Assembly: GCA_019400425.1 (NCBI GenBank)
Contig: JAFREE010000014.1
Location: forward strand, 1 to 64,000
Direction: 5' to 3'
Length of the DNA stretch: 64,000 bases
From: Hymenochaete sp. R1
Taxonomy: Eukaryota > Basidiomycota > Agaricomycetes > Hymenochaetales > Hymenochaetaceae
In this document: positions 37,201-48,403 of the stretch, piece by piece
Position numbering within the stretch: position 1 is the first letter of the stretch
Layout of the letters: every line of letters starts with the position of its first letter
The notes under the pieces: model-generated
What the model saw: the letters and a program-made list of their open reading frames with translations, nothing else
Told to the model about the DNA's origin: nothing
Database searches by the model: none
Program-made: the position numbers and the translations under genes

Positions 37201-40200
37201 TTTGTAGTCCGTGCTCCGTGCTTCGTGTAACACATACAAGAACACGTACACGTACTCGGAATCCCCCCACAGGCACAACGCACAACTTGAACGCACGACG
37301 CGCGAATCGAGTCGTACCCCCCCCCCCCCCCGCGGGCAGTGACAACCTGTCAGAGACAGAGACGCAGGATTACGATATTCACTTCCTTACTTCGTTACTT
37401 CGTGTTTTGCTACCAGCTACGAGTCCGACTACTAGTTCGAGTACTAGTACGCGTACGACTACTGGTACGAAGACGACGACGAACGGCGCCACCGACCGAC
37501 ACCGTGGGACGACACACCGTGACCGCGATTCGTATCGTCTCCGCCCCGCATAGCGCGGAACGCGGAACGCGGGATGGAGGAATCCGAGTCCAGTCCGGAG
37601 TCCGGAGTCTGGAGTCCAGGCGCGTAACTATTAACTGGAACCCGCCGGAGTATCGCATGGTGACCTATATATGACGACGCGAAAAAGGAGCTTGAAATTT
37701 GGAGGGGAAGGAAAGTTCTTGTTCCAGACAGACGCGGACTTGGGAATGGACTGGGGGAGAGAGAAAACCGATAACCACTGGCACACCAAAAACTCTTCGA
37801 GTCATCGACGACTTACTGGTACGCACACACAAGGGTCCGAACCACTGGCAGCTCCGACAACTTTTTTTTTGGACCTGACGAAACTCAACTCTCAGGCTGA
37901 ACCGTCCTTCTTTCCTTTCATTCGTTTTTTTTTGACGGAAGGAAAGCAAACTTTCAAGTAAGTCATTTATCAACATCAATTGCCAGTGAATCATTAGTCA
38001 ACCCCAGAGTCCTCCGTATTCAAGTTACTAAGCTTTCCAAGTTTCAAGTTAATCGCCTCGACCACCTCGATCTCGACTGCCGTGCCAGTGATCTCCTTCC
38101 GCCTCCGTCTCGTCTCTAACAGGCTCAAGCTCAAGCGCAAGCGCAAGCTCAAACACGGGACGAGATGATCGGAGAATGTTTGAAAGAGTCTAGAGTCTGG
38201 GCCCAGAACCCCGGACCCAGACCCATGCTTGTGTCTGTGTCCGTGTCCCTCCGCTCCAATTCTAATTCAATTCTAATTTACATCAGGCGAAAGAAACTAT
38301 AAATAATTCCCCGGGCTCCGACAAACTCGGACTCGGACTCGGGACTCGAGGAACGACTTTCGACTTCCGACTTCTAGCTCACCTGTCGCTCCGCTTACTA
38401 GTGCTAATACCAATACTGATAATACTACTGATACTAATACGAATACGAGCAATATTAATACTAGCAAGCCCTCAACGACTACGACTACGACAGTCGACTA
38501 TCCAAGTCGGCAAGTCCGAGTCCGAGCCAGGAAACCAACCCCCAGCCCCAGCCCCAACCCCGACATCGACGTTCGTTACCAGTACCAGTCCAGTACCAGT
38601 CACCGGCAGCTCAGCGTTATTACGACCAAAGTTGAAGAAGCCAAGGCTTAGGTTGGCGTTAGAATTAGAGAGTTCCCGAGTTGGTGGCACTAGTACTGGC
38701 AAAAGTGCAGCCTGAGTCCGAGCCCGAGCCCGAGTCCGAAGCCGAGGCCGGATTAATATTGAATCTCCCAGTTCCAGTTCGCGGTCGCACGGTTTCATAT
38801 TCCAAGCTTTCCAAACTCGGAGGCTCGGAGGTTCGGAGGCCCCCGTACGAAAAGAAATTCGACGATTCAGATGAATCATGGTCAACCTGAGCTCGAATCA
38901 GTCTTCAACTCGAAGCGACAAATAGAACAACATCAATTATACAGTACAGTAAAGCTGTACATTCATGTAATGTAATGTAATTGTACGGTACCATTGGCAC
39001 TGGTATAACTTGAAAGAAATCGGGCTTCCTTCCGAGTCGATTCGGTCGATTTATTCGATTCGGACTCGGGGCGCCGCGTAGAGAAGAGACTGAAAGTAAA
39101 ATAAAAAGAAGATGACTAGGGAGAACTTGATTTGGAAGAGAAAGAGGAAGAGAAAAGTCTGAGAGGGACGGGAAGAGGACGGGTGCAACTTGAATGGAAA
39201 TATGGTGAGAGTGAGAGTAAGTGCCAGTGAGAAAGAAAAAAAAGAAAGAAAGAAAAACTTGGAACTCAGAGACGGTGGGTATTTTGAGCGTCGAATGAGA
39301 GAGAAGAGGAAATTAGAAGACGCGAACTTTGAATAGATGACAGTAGAAGTGAAAGGGGGAAGGAGCTGAAAAAACTAAGGGTAGTGATACAAATTACAGT
39401 AAACCTCTGATTCTGACTCGGACTCGGCGGAGAGGGCAGGTACCACAAAGGGGAAAGACAACGACAACACGGGGCCACGGGCACGAGGATATTACAACCT
39501 GGCAGACATGCCGCTCAAAACATCGAGAGAAACAAAATCAATCGGGAATCAACGGGAGGGAGAACACTTGACTACGGGGCTTGACGTTGCGTCGTGATGA
39601 GATAAGAAAGGGAGAGCCTGCCAGTGAGCTCGAAAGGTGCGGGGAGAAGTGATTCAAGTGAAGAACGGTCAGCTTTCAGGAAAGGAGAAAGGTCGGGAAA
39701 GCATCGGAAAGGTCCATGAGCGGCGAGCAGGCTCGGAATCGGAAGACTTGGTCATAAGAAAGAGAAAGAGACAGAAGGAGAAATCTGAGAAAGGGAAGCA
39801 TGAGCATGAGTAAAGGTTGACCCGTTGCAAACGAATCGTCGAGTCCGTCGAAAAGCAATAAAGGTACAAACATACGATCGAAACAAATCAAATCAAATCT
39901 ATCGCTCTATTAAACCCAACGCAATGAAAACAGTTATATGGTGGCGTCGAGGGGCGACGGGTGGGCGTTTTGCAACAACAGCGAGTGGGGGATCAATAAA
40001 AACAAACAACAGCAGGCCACGATGCGATGTGGTGAGTCCATCTCGGAAGTACGGAAGTACGGCATTTCGCGAAAACGATAGAGGGGCGTGGGAAAGACAA
40101 CAAAGCGGACCGCCGGTCGGGTTCTTCCTTCTGAAAATACGACCATGAACGAACAAGTACTGAAAAAGGCCTGCCGAACAGAATAGCGCGCACACAAAAC

Positions 40201-40644
40201 TCGCCTCGATTATCGGTATGACGTGCGTACACATGATTAGAAAAAAACAGGAGAGGGTTGAAACTGGAATGTTGGATTCTGGATGAGGGAGATAAATGCA
40301 AAGATGGTCGTTAGGCGGTGATGCGGGAAGCAGCAAATGTCCATGATGAAGAAGACAATGAGGAGGTTTGAAGTACCGAGCGCGTCGGGAGACTTGGGGA
40401 AACTATCGGAATGAAGATTCTGAAACGCCTGGGCTGATACGATTGCGACTAATCTGACGCTGGCGATGGGTGCGAGTGCAGATAATGAGTGGCGTTTTCG
40501 GCGGTCTCTGTGGTGATGAAGATGAGGATGAAGGAGGATCGACTTGTAGGATTGGCCAGCGACAAAGGCTCGCAAGGGTTCAGTGAAACATGCAACAGGT
40601 CTTAGGAACAGGTCATCTCGAAAGCCAGAGATGACGATGTCATC
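34280..40644. other. 6.4-kb repeat-mosaic region with no CDS
   Basis: The largest gene-free stretch. All ORFs are short, low in complexity and without family motifs. The DNA is a patchwork of small, different tandem repeats: CGTT copies near 36520, GGAAATAC x3 near 36552, CACCGTC/CGACCAT copies at 36605-36655, GTGCTC copies near 36790, GGTAACA copies near 36820, and GAGTCCGAG/GAGCCCGAG copies at 38510 and 38710. It also has a 15-C run (37317-37331) and sixteen TRCCAGTR octamers between 36285 and 39626. Pyrimidine-rich DNA at 34600-36300 is the reverse of what a minus-strand promoter usually shows. The region could hold regulatory DNA for the unassigned gene, a long 3' UTR of the Mei2 gene, or a non-coding transcript. 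Confidence 0.6.
37317..37331 (+). repeat. Homopolymer of 15 C
   Basis: Uninterrupted C run, followed by CGCGGG, inside the 6.4-kb non-coding region. Confidence 0.9.
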
Positions 40645-43600
40645 TCAATATCTCTGTCTCGACAAATTCTGCGGATGTTGGTTCGGCCTCCTGAACGGCG
40701 ACGCAAGCATCCCTGCTCCTCCAACACTCGGAACAGCGCTAGTTGGACTCCCACCAGACCCGGGTCCGGGCACGAAAAGCGCTCCTCGATTCTGCGCCGA
40801 ACGTTCCTTTCGCCGATAGTGCGTCGGCGAGGGAAACGGTTCTGCGATACCTTGCTCCGGGCCGGATGAAAAGAAGATTTTTGGTCGCCACGACTCGCGT
40901 TCATCCATCACGCACGAGTTCTTGAACTTCTCGACGAGGGCTTCTTTTCCTCTAGTGGACATAGTGAGTCTGGTTACGAAATGTTAAATAGAGCAGATAG
41001 GAGACGTACTGATAGTTGGCATAGCTCATCTGCAAGACCTTCTCGGAAGAGAACATGTTCCTATGGTTCGGCGCGAGGTTAGCAGCTTGTGTTATAGGTT
41101 ATACGACAGAGAGAGTACTGACCATCTTACTCCCAATTTCGTCTTCGCGAAATGAAGCAGATCTTCAACGTAGATGAAATTTACAAAGGCTGGAGATCAA
41201 GTCAATTTCGGCGTTCATGTCGACTTCAGGCCGACTCACCATATCCAACATTACATCCTGAGCAGAACGAAAAGAAGGTCTGGGTTAGCAACACCGTTCA
41301 AACTCCCCACAGCATCTCTTCAATCTCACCGTTCTGGAAATCCATCCTCAAGTACAAGAAATCGATCTTTCGCGGACACACCCTTCCAATGAATTCAATC
41401 AAGTCCTTGTCGCTCAATTTGTTCGGAATATTCTTGATCATCACCGTCGTCCGCGTGTCCAACCCCCCTGCGATCCTCCCCAAATCAATCTGGTTTCGCT
41501 CCGGGGGTGCTTCTCTGGTTACGTCGATGGCCGAGCGCGCAGCTGCAGGCAGGTGCGTCATCCCACCCGGTGATAGCGACGAAGAGTGGACGGAGGTGTG
41601 TCCTGGTGCTCCCGGTGAGTGTGCATGGAACATATGCATAAATGCATCAGGGTCCGGAACACCGCACACAGCAAACCGCGGTGCGTACGATCCTCGTCCA
41701 TGGCCTAGGGCGGACGACCCAAAGTCGTATCTCGGGCTCGTCGCCGTCGAAGGCGGAGGTGGTGGGAGGTAGTACGGCGACGCTCCCGGATGATGGGGCG
41801 GGAGCATGCCGCCCGGAGCTGTAGGTGACGGATAACCCATGTTCATGCCCATGTTCATACCCATCAGGTTCATGTGCGGTGGGCCTTGAGGGACGAGATG
41901 TGTGGGAGAGGAGTAATACGAGCCCGGGGTATACATCGATCCTACGTGGCTATAGTCGCCCGTAGCTGCACCCGACTGGGGAGGTGGTGTGCGAGGTCCG
42001 CCTGGCGAAGAGTCGCTCTCTGTCGGGTTACGTGGGCGATCGATATTGCTCTCCTCGCTGAAGTCCCTGGCGTGCGTGTGGCTGTAGCCAACGGAATGGG
42101 AGTCCGACATACAGTTGTTCTCTGGGGTCGTCGGACGGACGCGTTGCTGTTCCGAATTCTCTGGTGCTGTCGTGCGCCCTGATCCATCCGTTTCGTAATT
42201 TCTCCGAGAAACGACTAACCCAAAGCCAGACGAAGACAATGGTTCTGTGCTTTCGCTGGGGCTGATGACCCTCGGGCTTGCACTAGACTCGCTGATCGCG
42301 CGGGTCCGAGTCCCAAGTCTGTCGAGCGAGAGCGGGAATGGAGCCCCAGTAGCCTGCGAATCACTTGTCCCAGCGTTCGTACCCGATGTAGAGACGAAAT
42401 TTTCGGCACGTCGAAGTGCGTCGAAACAGAATGTGTCACTCGTCCTCCTCACATGGTCATTGACACTCGCACCGTTCGCAATACCGCCCCACTCATACCC
42501 AGAGCGGGTGGGTGAACTTGCCGCATAGCTTAGACTGGCGTTGACGTTTGCGTTTACTGCGGCACGTCTCCTCAGGTCTTGTTCGCTTGAACTTTGGTGT
42601 AGGTGGTTGTTCAGTGGCCCAGTGGCATGACCTGTTTGGGTTCCATCAGTGCCGCCGCCACTCAAGGAACTGTTACTGAAGCTGAGTGCCGAGGCGTGTC
42701 GGAGAGAGGCATGCGATGGAGAACGTTTGACAGATCCAGTCGAAATGCGACGATGTGAAGCGTAGTCAGCGGGCACTCCTGAGCCAGTAAACGCCGCCGT
42801 AGCGATGCTCGAGGTTTCCAGGTCACGAGAAGCAAGGAAAGGCGATGAGTTACTCGCACGAGTATCATCTAAGATTGCAGATCCATCTTGGAAGAAAGCG
42901 GGTGTGAGCGGAGAGGAAGACTGAGATTTTGAGGGTTCGCTGGGGAAAGGGATCCTGCTTGAAGCCACTGGAATCGCAGAAGCGATAGCATGGAGTGGGA
43001 CGATCCTGATTCGAATTCCAAATATATTGCGGTCGTTTAGGTTCTCCATGGCGTTAACAGCGTGTCGACAGTCGAAGAACTCCGCCAGGTAGACTGGCCA
43101 CCTTCCAAAGACGGATGTGCCATTTATGATGCCATTCGCAAGACTGAAGGAGTGAAGGCCACCGAAGCCGCTGACCATGCTTTGCAAAGACGGTTGGTCC
43201 ATGTTTCCCTCGGCGCACACAAGCATATCCCCCTCCGTGGAGTCCAGAAACTCTGATTCTCCAAGCAGCGTCCTCAGCTGCGCAGCGCCTACTCTTTCGG
43301 TCCGGATTTCCGCACCACCGAAGTGAGGAAGAGTGGTGTTGCCCGAAAGTACACGCTCTGCGAGCAGCGTGTCTAGCGAACTGTAAAATGCGAGAATGAC
43401 GAGACCTTCTGTAGCTTGAAAGCGAACGCAGATGCCTTTAATATCGCCTATATTCTGACGCTATTTTTGAATAATCAGAACGAGGACCCCCATATACCCC
43501 CCAGAAAACGGTACGCTTACCCGAAACGTTTCTTCGAGCTCTTTAATTGTCGCGTTTTGAGGCACGTTTCCGATCTATTGTAAGGAGAATTCCGCGGATT

Positions 43601-44477
43601 TGCCAAAGCCACGCATATAGCCACATCGAGAGGCGGAAAACGGATAAGAATTCACCCAATTTAGACAATGAGAAAACCACGCGGACAAGCCAAACGAGCA
43701 GATCGAAAGAAGAAGGAGATCACATACAAGCAGGTATCGTTCTCTCCCAGTCCCCTCGCGCGCTCCGGACTCCTGGAGATCAAGGAGGATCCGGTGTTGT
43801 TCGGGGTCCGAGCTCGGCGGAGCGTCAGCTCGCTCTCCTAGGTCGATGGTTGTCATACCACCGTCTGTTCCTGCGCTGGCCTCATGGACGGCGTTGGTGC
43901 GCCACGAGCCTACGGCGACGGGAGACAAAGGAGGAGGCGCAGCGCCTCCGCTGTTACCTCCGTTTGAGCGGGCAGATGCCAGAGACTGAGCCAGAAGACC
44001 CGCCGAGGACGGGGTCGGAGGGGGAGCTGATGAACCTTGAGCGCGTGCGGGGGTTGAGAACGCGTCGGAAGGGTTTGTGGCCGAGGCTGATGGGTGGTTT
44101 GAGGAAGAAGCAGAAGCTGGTGTAAGTGGGGGCGTGAGAGGCGTGTGAGGTTGAGAGGGACGGCCTCTCTCAGAGGGTGTACCTGAAGGCTTCTGGGAGG
44201 GAGATGTCGTAAAGAACTCTGCACAAGCAAAAGACTATAAGTTTGAAGGCGAAAATGCATAAGAGAAGAGTAGAAGCTTACGAGCGTCGCACGATGGGAT
44301 CTCCCTTTTTAAATGAAAAAAAAGGCTGAGTGAGTAAAGTTGGAATAGGGGGAGGCGCATATATACCATTGGGAAGAGGACGATCTTGATGGGAGCGACT
44401 AGAATAAGGAGGGAATAGGTTAATATCAGACTGTGGGTGGATAGAACGGCACTCACTGGGAAAGGGACTACGGACAT
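40645..44477 (-). CDS. Mei2-like RNA-binding protein (three RRMs)
   Basis: The start at 44477 gives MSVVPFPSLPSRSSSSQWEI after two short introns, then a Ser/Pro-rich leader (FFTTSPSQKPSGTPSERGRP). RRM1 is seen as IGNVPQNATIKELEETFR with IGDIKGICVRFQATEGLVIL. A degenerate second RRM spans SVFGRWPVYLAEFFDCRHAV with AMENLNDRNIFGIRIRI. A long low-complexity linker leads to the diagnostic C-terminal RRM3: TTVMIKNIPNKLSDKDLIEF, KIDFLYLRMDFQNGCNVGYA, FVNFI. The C-terminus ends NLSRQRY. In fission yeast, Mei2 drives entry into meiosis by binding meiRNA and inhibiting Mmi1. A role in meiosis or development is inferred by family. RRM3 is complete, including the Phe and Tyr RNA-contact positions. Confidence 0.93.
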
Positions 44478-45412
44478 GAGGAAGAAGCAAGAGAGCGAGT
44501 GAGTGTGGACAAGAGGGACGAAGTGAGATGGGAGTTCAAGAAGAAGGGGGGAAGGATGGGAGGGAGGGAGTAGGAAAGGGAAGAGAAAGGATTATATAGT
44601 GCCCAGCAGAAAGAGCGAGAGCGAGTAGTCCCAGCCAGCCAGAGAGAAAGAGAGAGAGAGAAAGAGAGGGTGGCTATCAATCGAGCGATACGTTATGTCA
44701 ATGCAAATAAAATAAGAAGCATAACTAATAAATATTATATATAATTATAATTATAAATATATATTCAAATATATATTCAAATACGTATTCCTTCCTATAT
44801 CTACCCATATTGCCATCCGGTTATGTCACCTCCATCTCTATCACAAATCAAAACTTCAGCTCGTTCAAGCAATCAACATGCCCTTCCTTTCTCCAATCCT
44901 CTGGCTTAATCTCCCCGGCGGCTGTGCTCTCTTGACGTCTTCTCTTCCCTTTCTTCCCTATTTAGGCCGTCTGTCACGTTAAACTTGATTCCCCCCGATA
45001 CTCCGCGTCGTCATGTTGTCTGACAGTAAGTCGCGTACTAAAAGAGAGACCAAGGATTTCTCGAAGACGGAGGGGAGAGGACGAACGAGCGCGGAAGCAA
45101 ATAAATGTGAATAAAGTTCAGAGAAAGTTTGGGCGACTTAGCCGAAACGCGTCGATTAATATCGGATATGACTATTACTTAGCGAGATGAGAGGAGCGAG
45201 ACGCGTCCCCCGATCTCGATCCTCGCTCCCTCAATTCCCTTTGTCTCAGGGCTCTTTATTCTCTTTGCCCCTCGTCTTCAGACGCCCATAACGCTTAACC
45301 CATCCCCAACAACGCTGACACTCTACGCTCTACACTCCAGACGCGCACCTACTAATCGTGGACCTGCAATTTGACACACAGACTCGGGCGATTCCGAGTC
45401 ATCACGACCTTA
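44478..45412. promoter_or_regulatory. Divergent promoter, Mei2-like gene / HAD hydrolase, with AT-rich array
   Basis: A 935-bp intergenic region. Next to the Mei2 start is a GA/CT-rich stretch, then about 100 bp of strongly AT-rich DNA (44700-44800) with a three-unit 12-bp array (separate entry). The HAD-proximal half is pyrimidine-rich, typical of a start-site region on the plus strand. Confidence 0.5.
44755..44790 (+). repeat. Three 12-bp tandem units AAATATATATTC (third unit AAATACGTATTC)
   Basis: Units at 44755-44766, 44767-44778 and 44779-44790. Each contains a self-complementary core (ATATAT or ATACGTAT). The third differs at two adjacent bases that keep the symmetry. The array lies in the AT-rich part of the Mei2/HAD promoter. 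Confidence 0.85.
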
Positions 45413-47116
45413 ATGTCCGTGAGAATCAACCTAGTCACCTTTGACGCGCTTTACACCTTGATTCGCCCCCGAGCGCCGATTCACGTCCAGTACGCAGACG
45501 CGTTCGAGCCTTATTTTGGTCAGCTGAGGCCCGAGACGATTAAGAGCTCGTTCAAAGACGGTAAGTGCGTCGGTTCAGTGCCGTTTGTTGTCCGGCCAGC
45601 TTGCGTAGTTCTGTTCTAGTAAAGTGGGTGTGGGACGTCGAGAAGGGTGATGATGATTACAGATTAGTGAAGGCAGAGTTGGGAGCAAAGAGAGGTGCGG
45701 ATCGGTAGTCCTCCGGTGATTCTGGACAGCTTGTTCCGTTGACGTTTCTCTGCTTCTCTTACTCCAGATCTGTCACGTTCCCGTCCTACCACAGACTCGA
45801 CTCGATTCAGAACAGCCCTTTCGACTTCCTTCCTTCGTGCTCCGTCCTCTGTCCTCGTGTCCGTGTCCTTTCTGCCAGAGCCATCCTCCCGAACTATATA
45901 ATAAAGTTCACCTTTCGAACCCGCTTTTCTTTTTTTGATATATTGACACGGCCGTCTAACGTATCTCCATCTGATTGACGGCATATCATTAAACTCATTT
46001 TTTCTTTTCTTTTCTTTTGAAGCGCTCAAGTTCGTCCAGGCTTCGCGGCCTTCGTACGCACAAGGCCACCACTCCTGGTGGGCCGAGGTGATCCGGCGCA
46101 CAGCCGTCTCCGCCGGCGCGGCTCCTGACGGTAAGCTTCTTCGATGTCATGTCCAGACTTGACTTGACTTGCCAGTAACTGGAGAGGGAGAGTAGAGTTT
46201 CATTTAAATTTCCCCTTCTGGATTGAATTGAATTGGGATCGAGTTGAGTTTGGACGATCAGTCATTAATTGATTTTCCTTTTTTTATTTTATTATTTCGT
46301 TTTTTCATTTGTCGTTCGTCGTTTGGGTAGCGGTTGAGACGCATTTGGACGTGGTGACGGAGAAGCTGCTGTACCGGTTCAGCTCGAGTGAAGGATACGT
46401 TGCTTATGACGATGCACTTCCTACGCGTTAGTACAGGAAACTTCAGTCTTAATCCTCAAGTGACGTTTAAACGCCATTCCGAACAGTGAAAACGTTAGCA
46501 GATGCAGGTATTCGAACAGGCCTCGTCTCCAACTGCGATTCTCGTATCCGTAAGTTCAACTTTCATATCATCGTCTTTCGAATCAATGCGGCAACTCGCT
46601 TTCTTAATCCGACACTTGGATTGATATCATCGACCCTCCTTAGTGCAAGCCCTCGACTCGCTCGCCATTTTACCTCTCCTGGATGTGGATGTCATTCTTA
46701 CAAGCGAAGCCGAGGGTATCGAGAAACCGTCCGCGGAGATCTTCCGGAGGGCGTGTGCAAGCGCCGGCACGAGGGTAGGGGAAGCCTTGCATGTGGGCGA
46801 TGAGCTGGTGTGGTAAGTTGATTTGCCTGTTTGAGACTTCCGATATCACTGTTTGTTTTGTGAACGCTGATTTATGTTTATGTCAATATTAATGGGACTT
46901 GTTTTCTTGCTCGCCCGCCCGACCTTTTGAACATGAAGTGATTATGAAGGGGCGACGGGTGCAGGGATGCATGCGCTGCTGTTGCGGCGGCCTCCTGCTA
47001 ACGACGGGGCCCCGCAAAGACAGCATGAAGACGAGGAACCGGGCGATGGTGTAAGGTGCATTGCTTCCCTTCAAGATATCAGATCCTACCCATTGTTGCC
47101 TGGTAGAGATAGATAA
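45413..47116 (+). CDS. HAD-superfamily hydrolase (HDHD3-like phosphatase)
   Basis: The start at 45413 gives MSVRINLVTFDALYTLIRPR. Six exons; the first intron (about 460 nt) is far longer than others nearby. HAD motifs: motif I FDALYTL, with the nucleophile Asp present but the usual second Asp replaced by Tyr; motif II GLVSNCDSR; motif III GIEKPSAEIFRRA; motif IV HVGDELVCDYEGAT. A helical cap segment (RPSYAQGHHSWWAEVIRR) follows motif I as in HDHD3 and related proteins. The protein ends SYPLLPGRDR. The substrate is unknown. The motif I change is seen in some fungal members and may mean weak or altered catalysis. Confidence 0.88.
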
Positions 47117-47332
47117 TATTATTTGCGATTAGAGCATATGCAAAGTGTCAAAAAAAGAAGTATTTTTTGTGTCTAAAAATAAGTAGATGACCGGTTTGTC
47201 TAAACACCGCAATCACCTATTCGGAAATCGCGTTTTTAGTACATATGCCATTAATATTATCAGCAAACTGAGCACCAGCTCGTTAATCCACTCACCAACC
47301 AGACTGAGACTAAGCCAGTCCGACGGCGGTCC

Positions 47333-48032
47333 TCACCGACCCAACCCGAACCCCTTCCCACCCAACGACTCAACCGCGTCCCACCGAGGCCTCGTCCCCT
47401 CCCCTGCCGTCGCCGCCGTACTTGTCTCCCCACCCGCCCCCATCGACTTCCCAATATCTTTGAACCCCTTGAAAAGACTATCAGCATCGTCTTCGGGGGT
47501 CTTGAGTCCCCGCGTGGCTAGCGCCGATGAAGGCCGGCGGGCGACGTCCTCGAGCTTGTCGCCGAGCTTGAGGGTGGTCCAGCGGATGACGCGTGGGTCG
47601 TCCCGGAGACGGGTGGAGAGCGTTTGCATGAGGTGTGGTGGGGCGTCGAAGTGCATTGTCCAGTAACTTAAGTGGATGAGAGGTTTGGTTTGTTAAGTGG
47701 GGGAAATGAATACGTACTCTCCGACTTTGTGGGAGGTTTTGTGTCGGCGCATCTTTTGAGGGAGGACTCGTGTGCCTAGGTGCTCGATGGACCGGATGGG
47801 ACTTCCGTGTTCGAGCAGTAACGTTGCACTCCGTGACACAAGGTCCTTGATGTGTTTCTATGATAGCGATGCGCAAGTGAATAGGCATAAGTATCCGCGT
47901 TGTTTGGTACCGATACGACATTTGAGAAATAATTAGGCTCAGATGAACGATAGATTCAAAGAAAGGAGAGGAAGAAGCACGAACGTATTCTGGGTAGTGC
48001 GCCGCAATACAAAAGAGCTTGTACAATGGCAT
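47333..48032 (-). CDS. MRP17: Mitochondrial small-subunit ribosomal protein bS6m (MRP17)
   Basis: The start at 48032 gives MPLYKLFCIAAHYPEYKHIK after the first splice, then VSRSATLLLEHGSPIRSIEH, LGTRVLPQKMRRHKTSHKVG, YWTMHFDAPPHLMQTLSTRL and DPRVIRWTTLKLGDKLEDV. This is the S6 ferredoxin-like fold with the fungal MRP17 surface motifs. A C-terminal extension of about 65 residues, rich in Gly and charged residues and ending GGKGFGLGR, is fungal-specific. At least two introns are present. It is a structural component of the mitoribosomal platform, bound near uS15/bS18. The gene diverges from Tudor-SN. Confidence 0.92.
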
Positions 48033-48403
48033 TCTCTTGGACTCGTTTCCTCGACTCTTCGATGCCAAATAGTGCCTTAGGAGATGTCTACGTCGTAAAG
48101 TAAGCCAAAGAGACCCAGAGGAAAGGGACGCCGTAGATAGGATAGGACAGGTAATGGAGCACCTCCGAAAAATCAGTCTGAGTCTCCGCCTTGACTTCTT
48201 TTTGCAATATCGCGTCGATCGGCATCTGCAGTGCCACTGGCACACGACTCAAACTTTTTGGGAGAGACGAGGCTCAAAGCAACCGATTCTTCTTCTCATC
48301 GTTACTCGAACTCGAACTGTTCAGGTATACTCAAACAGGCACATCGCTTGCATTTGCATTTTTCTCGTATTCGGCTATAATTCGAAAGGCCCTGAAACTA
48401 AAC
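48033..48403. promoter_or_regulatory. Divergent promoter, bS6m / Tudor-SN
   Basis: A 371-bp spacer between outward start codons, containing one TRCCAGTR-type octamer (48235-48242) in the context GTGCCACTGGCAC, an 11-bp near-palindrome. No other clear motif. Confidence 0.45.

Noticed and set aside
38472..38885. 137-codon minus-strand ORF in the 6.4-kb gap
   Set aside because: Built from tandem GAGTCCGAG-like repeats; no splice-linked neighbours and no family resemblance.
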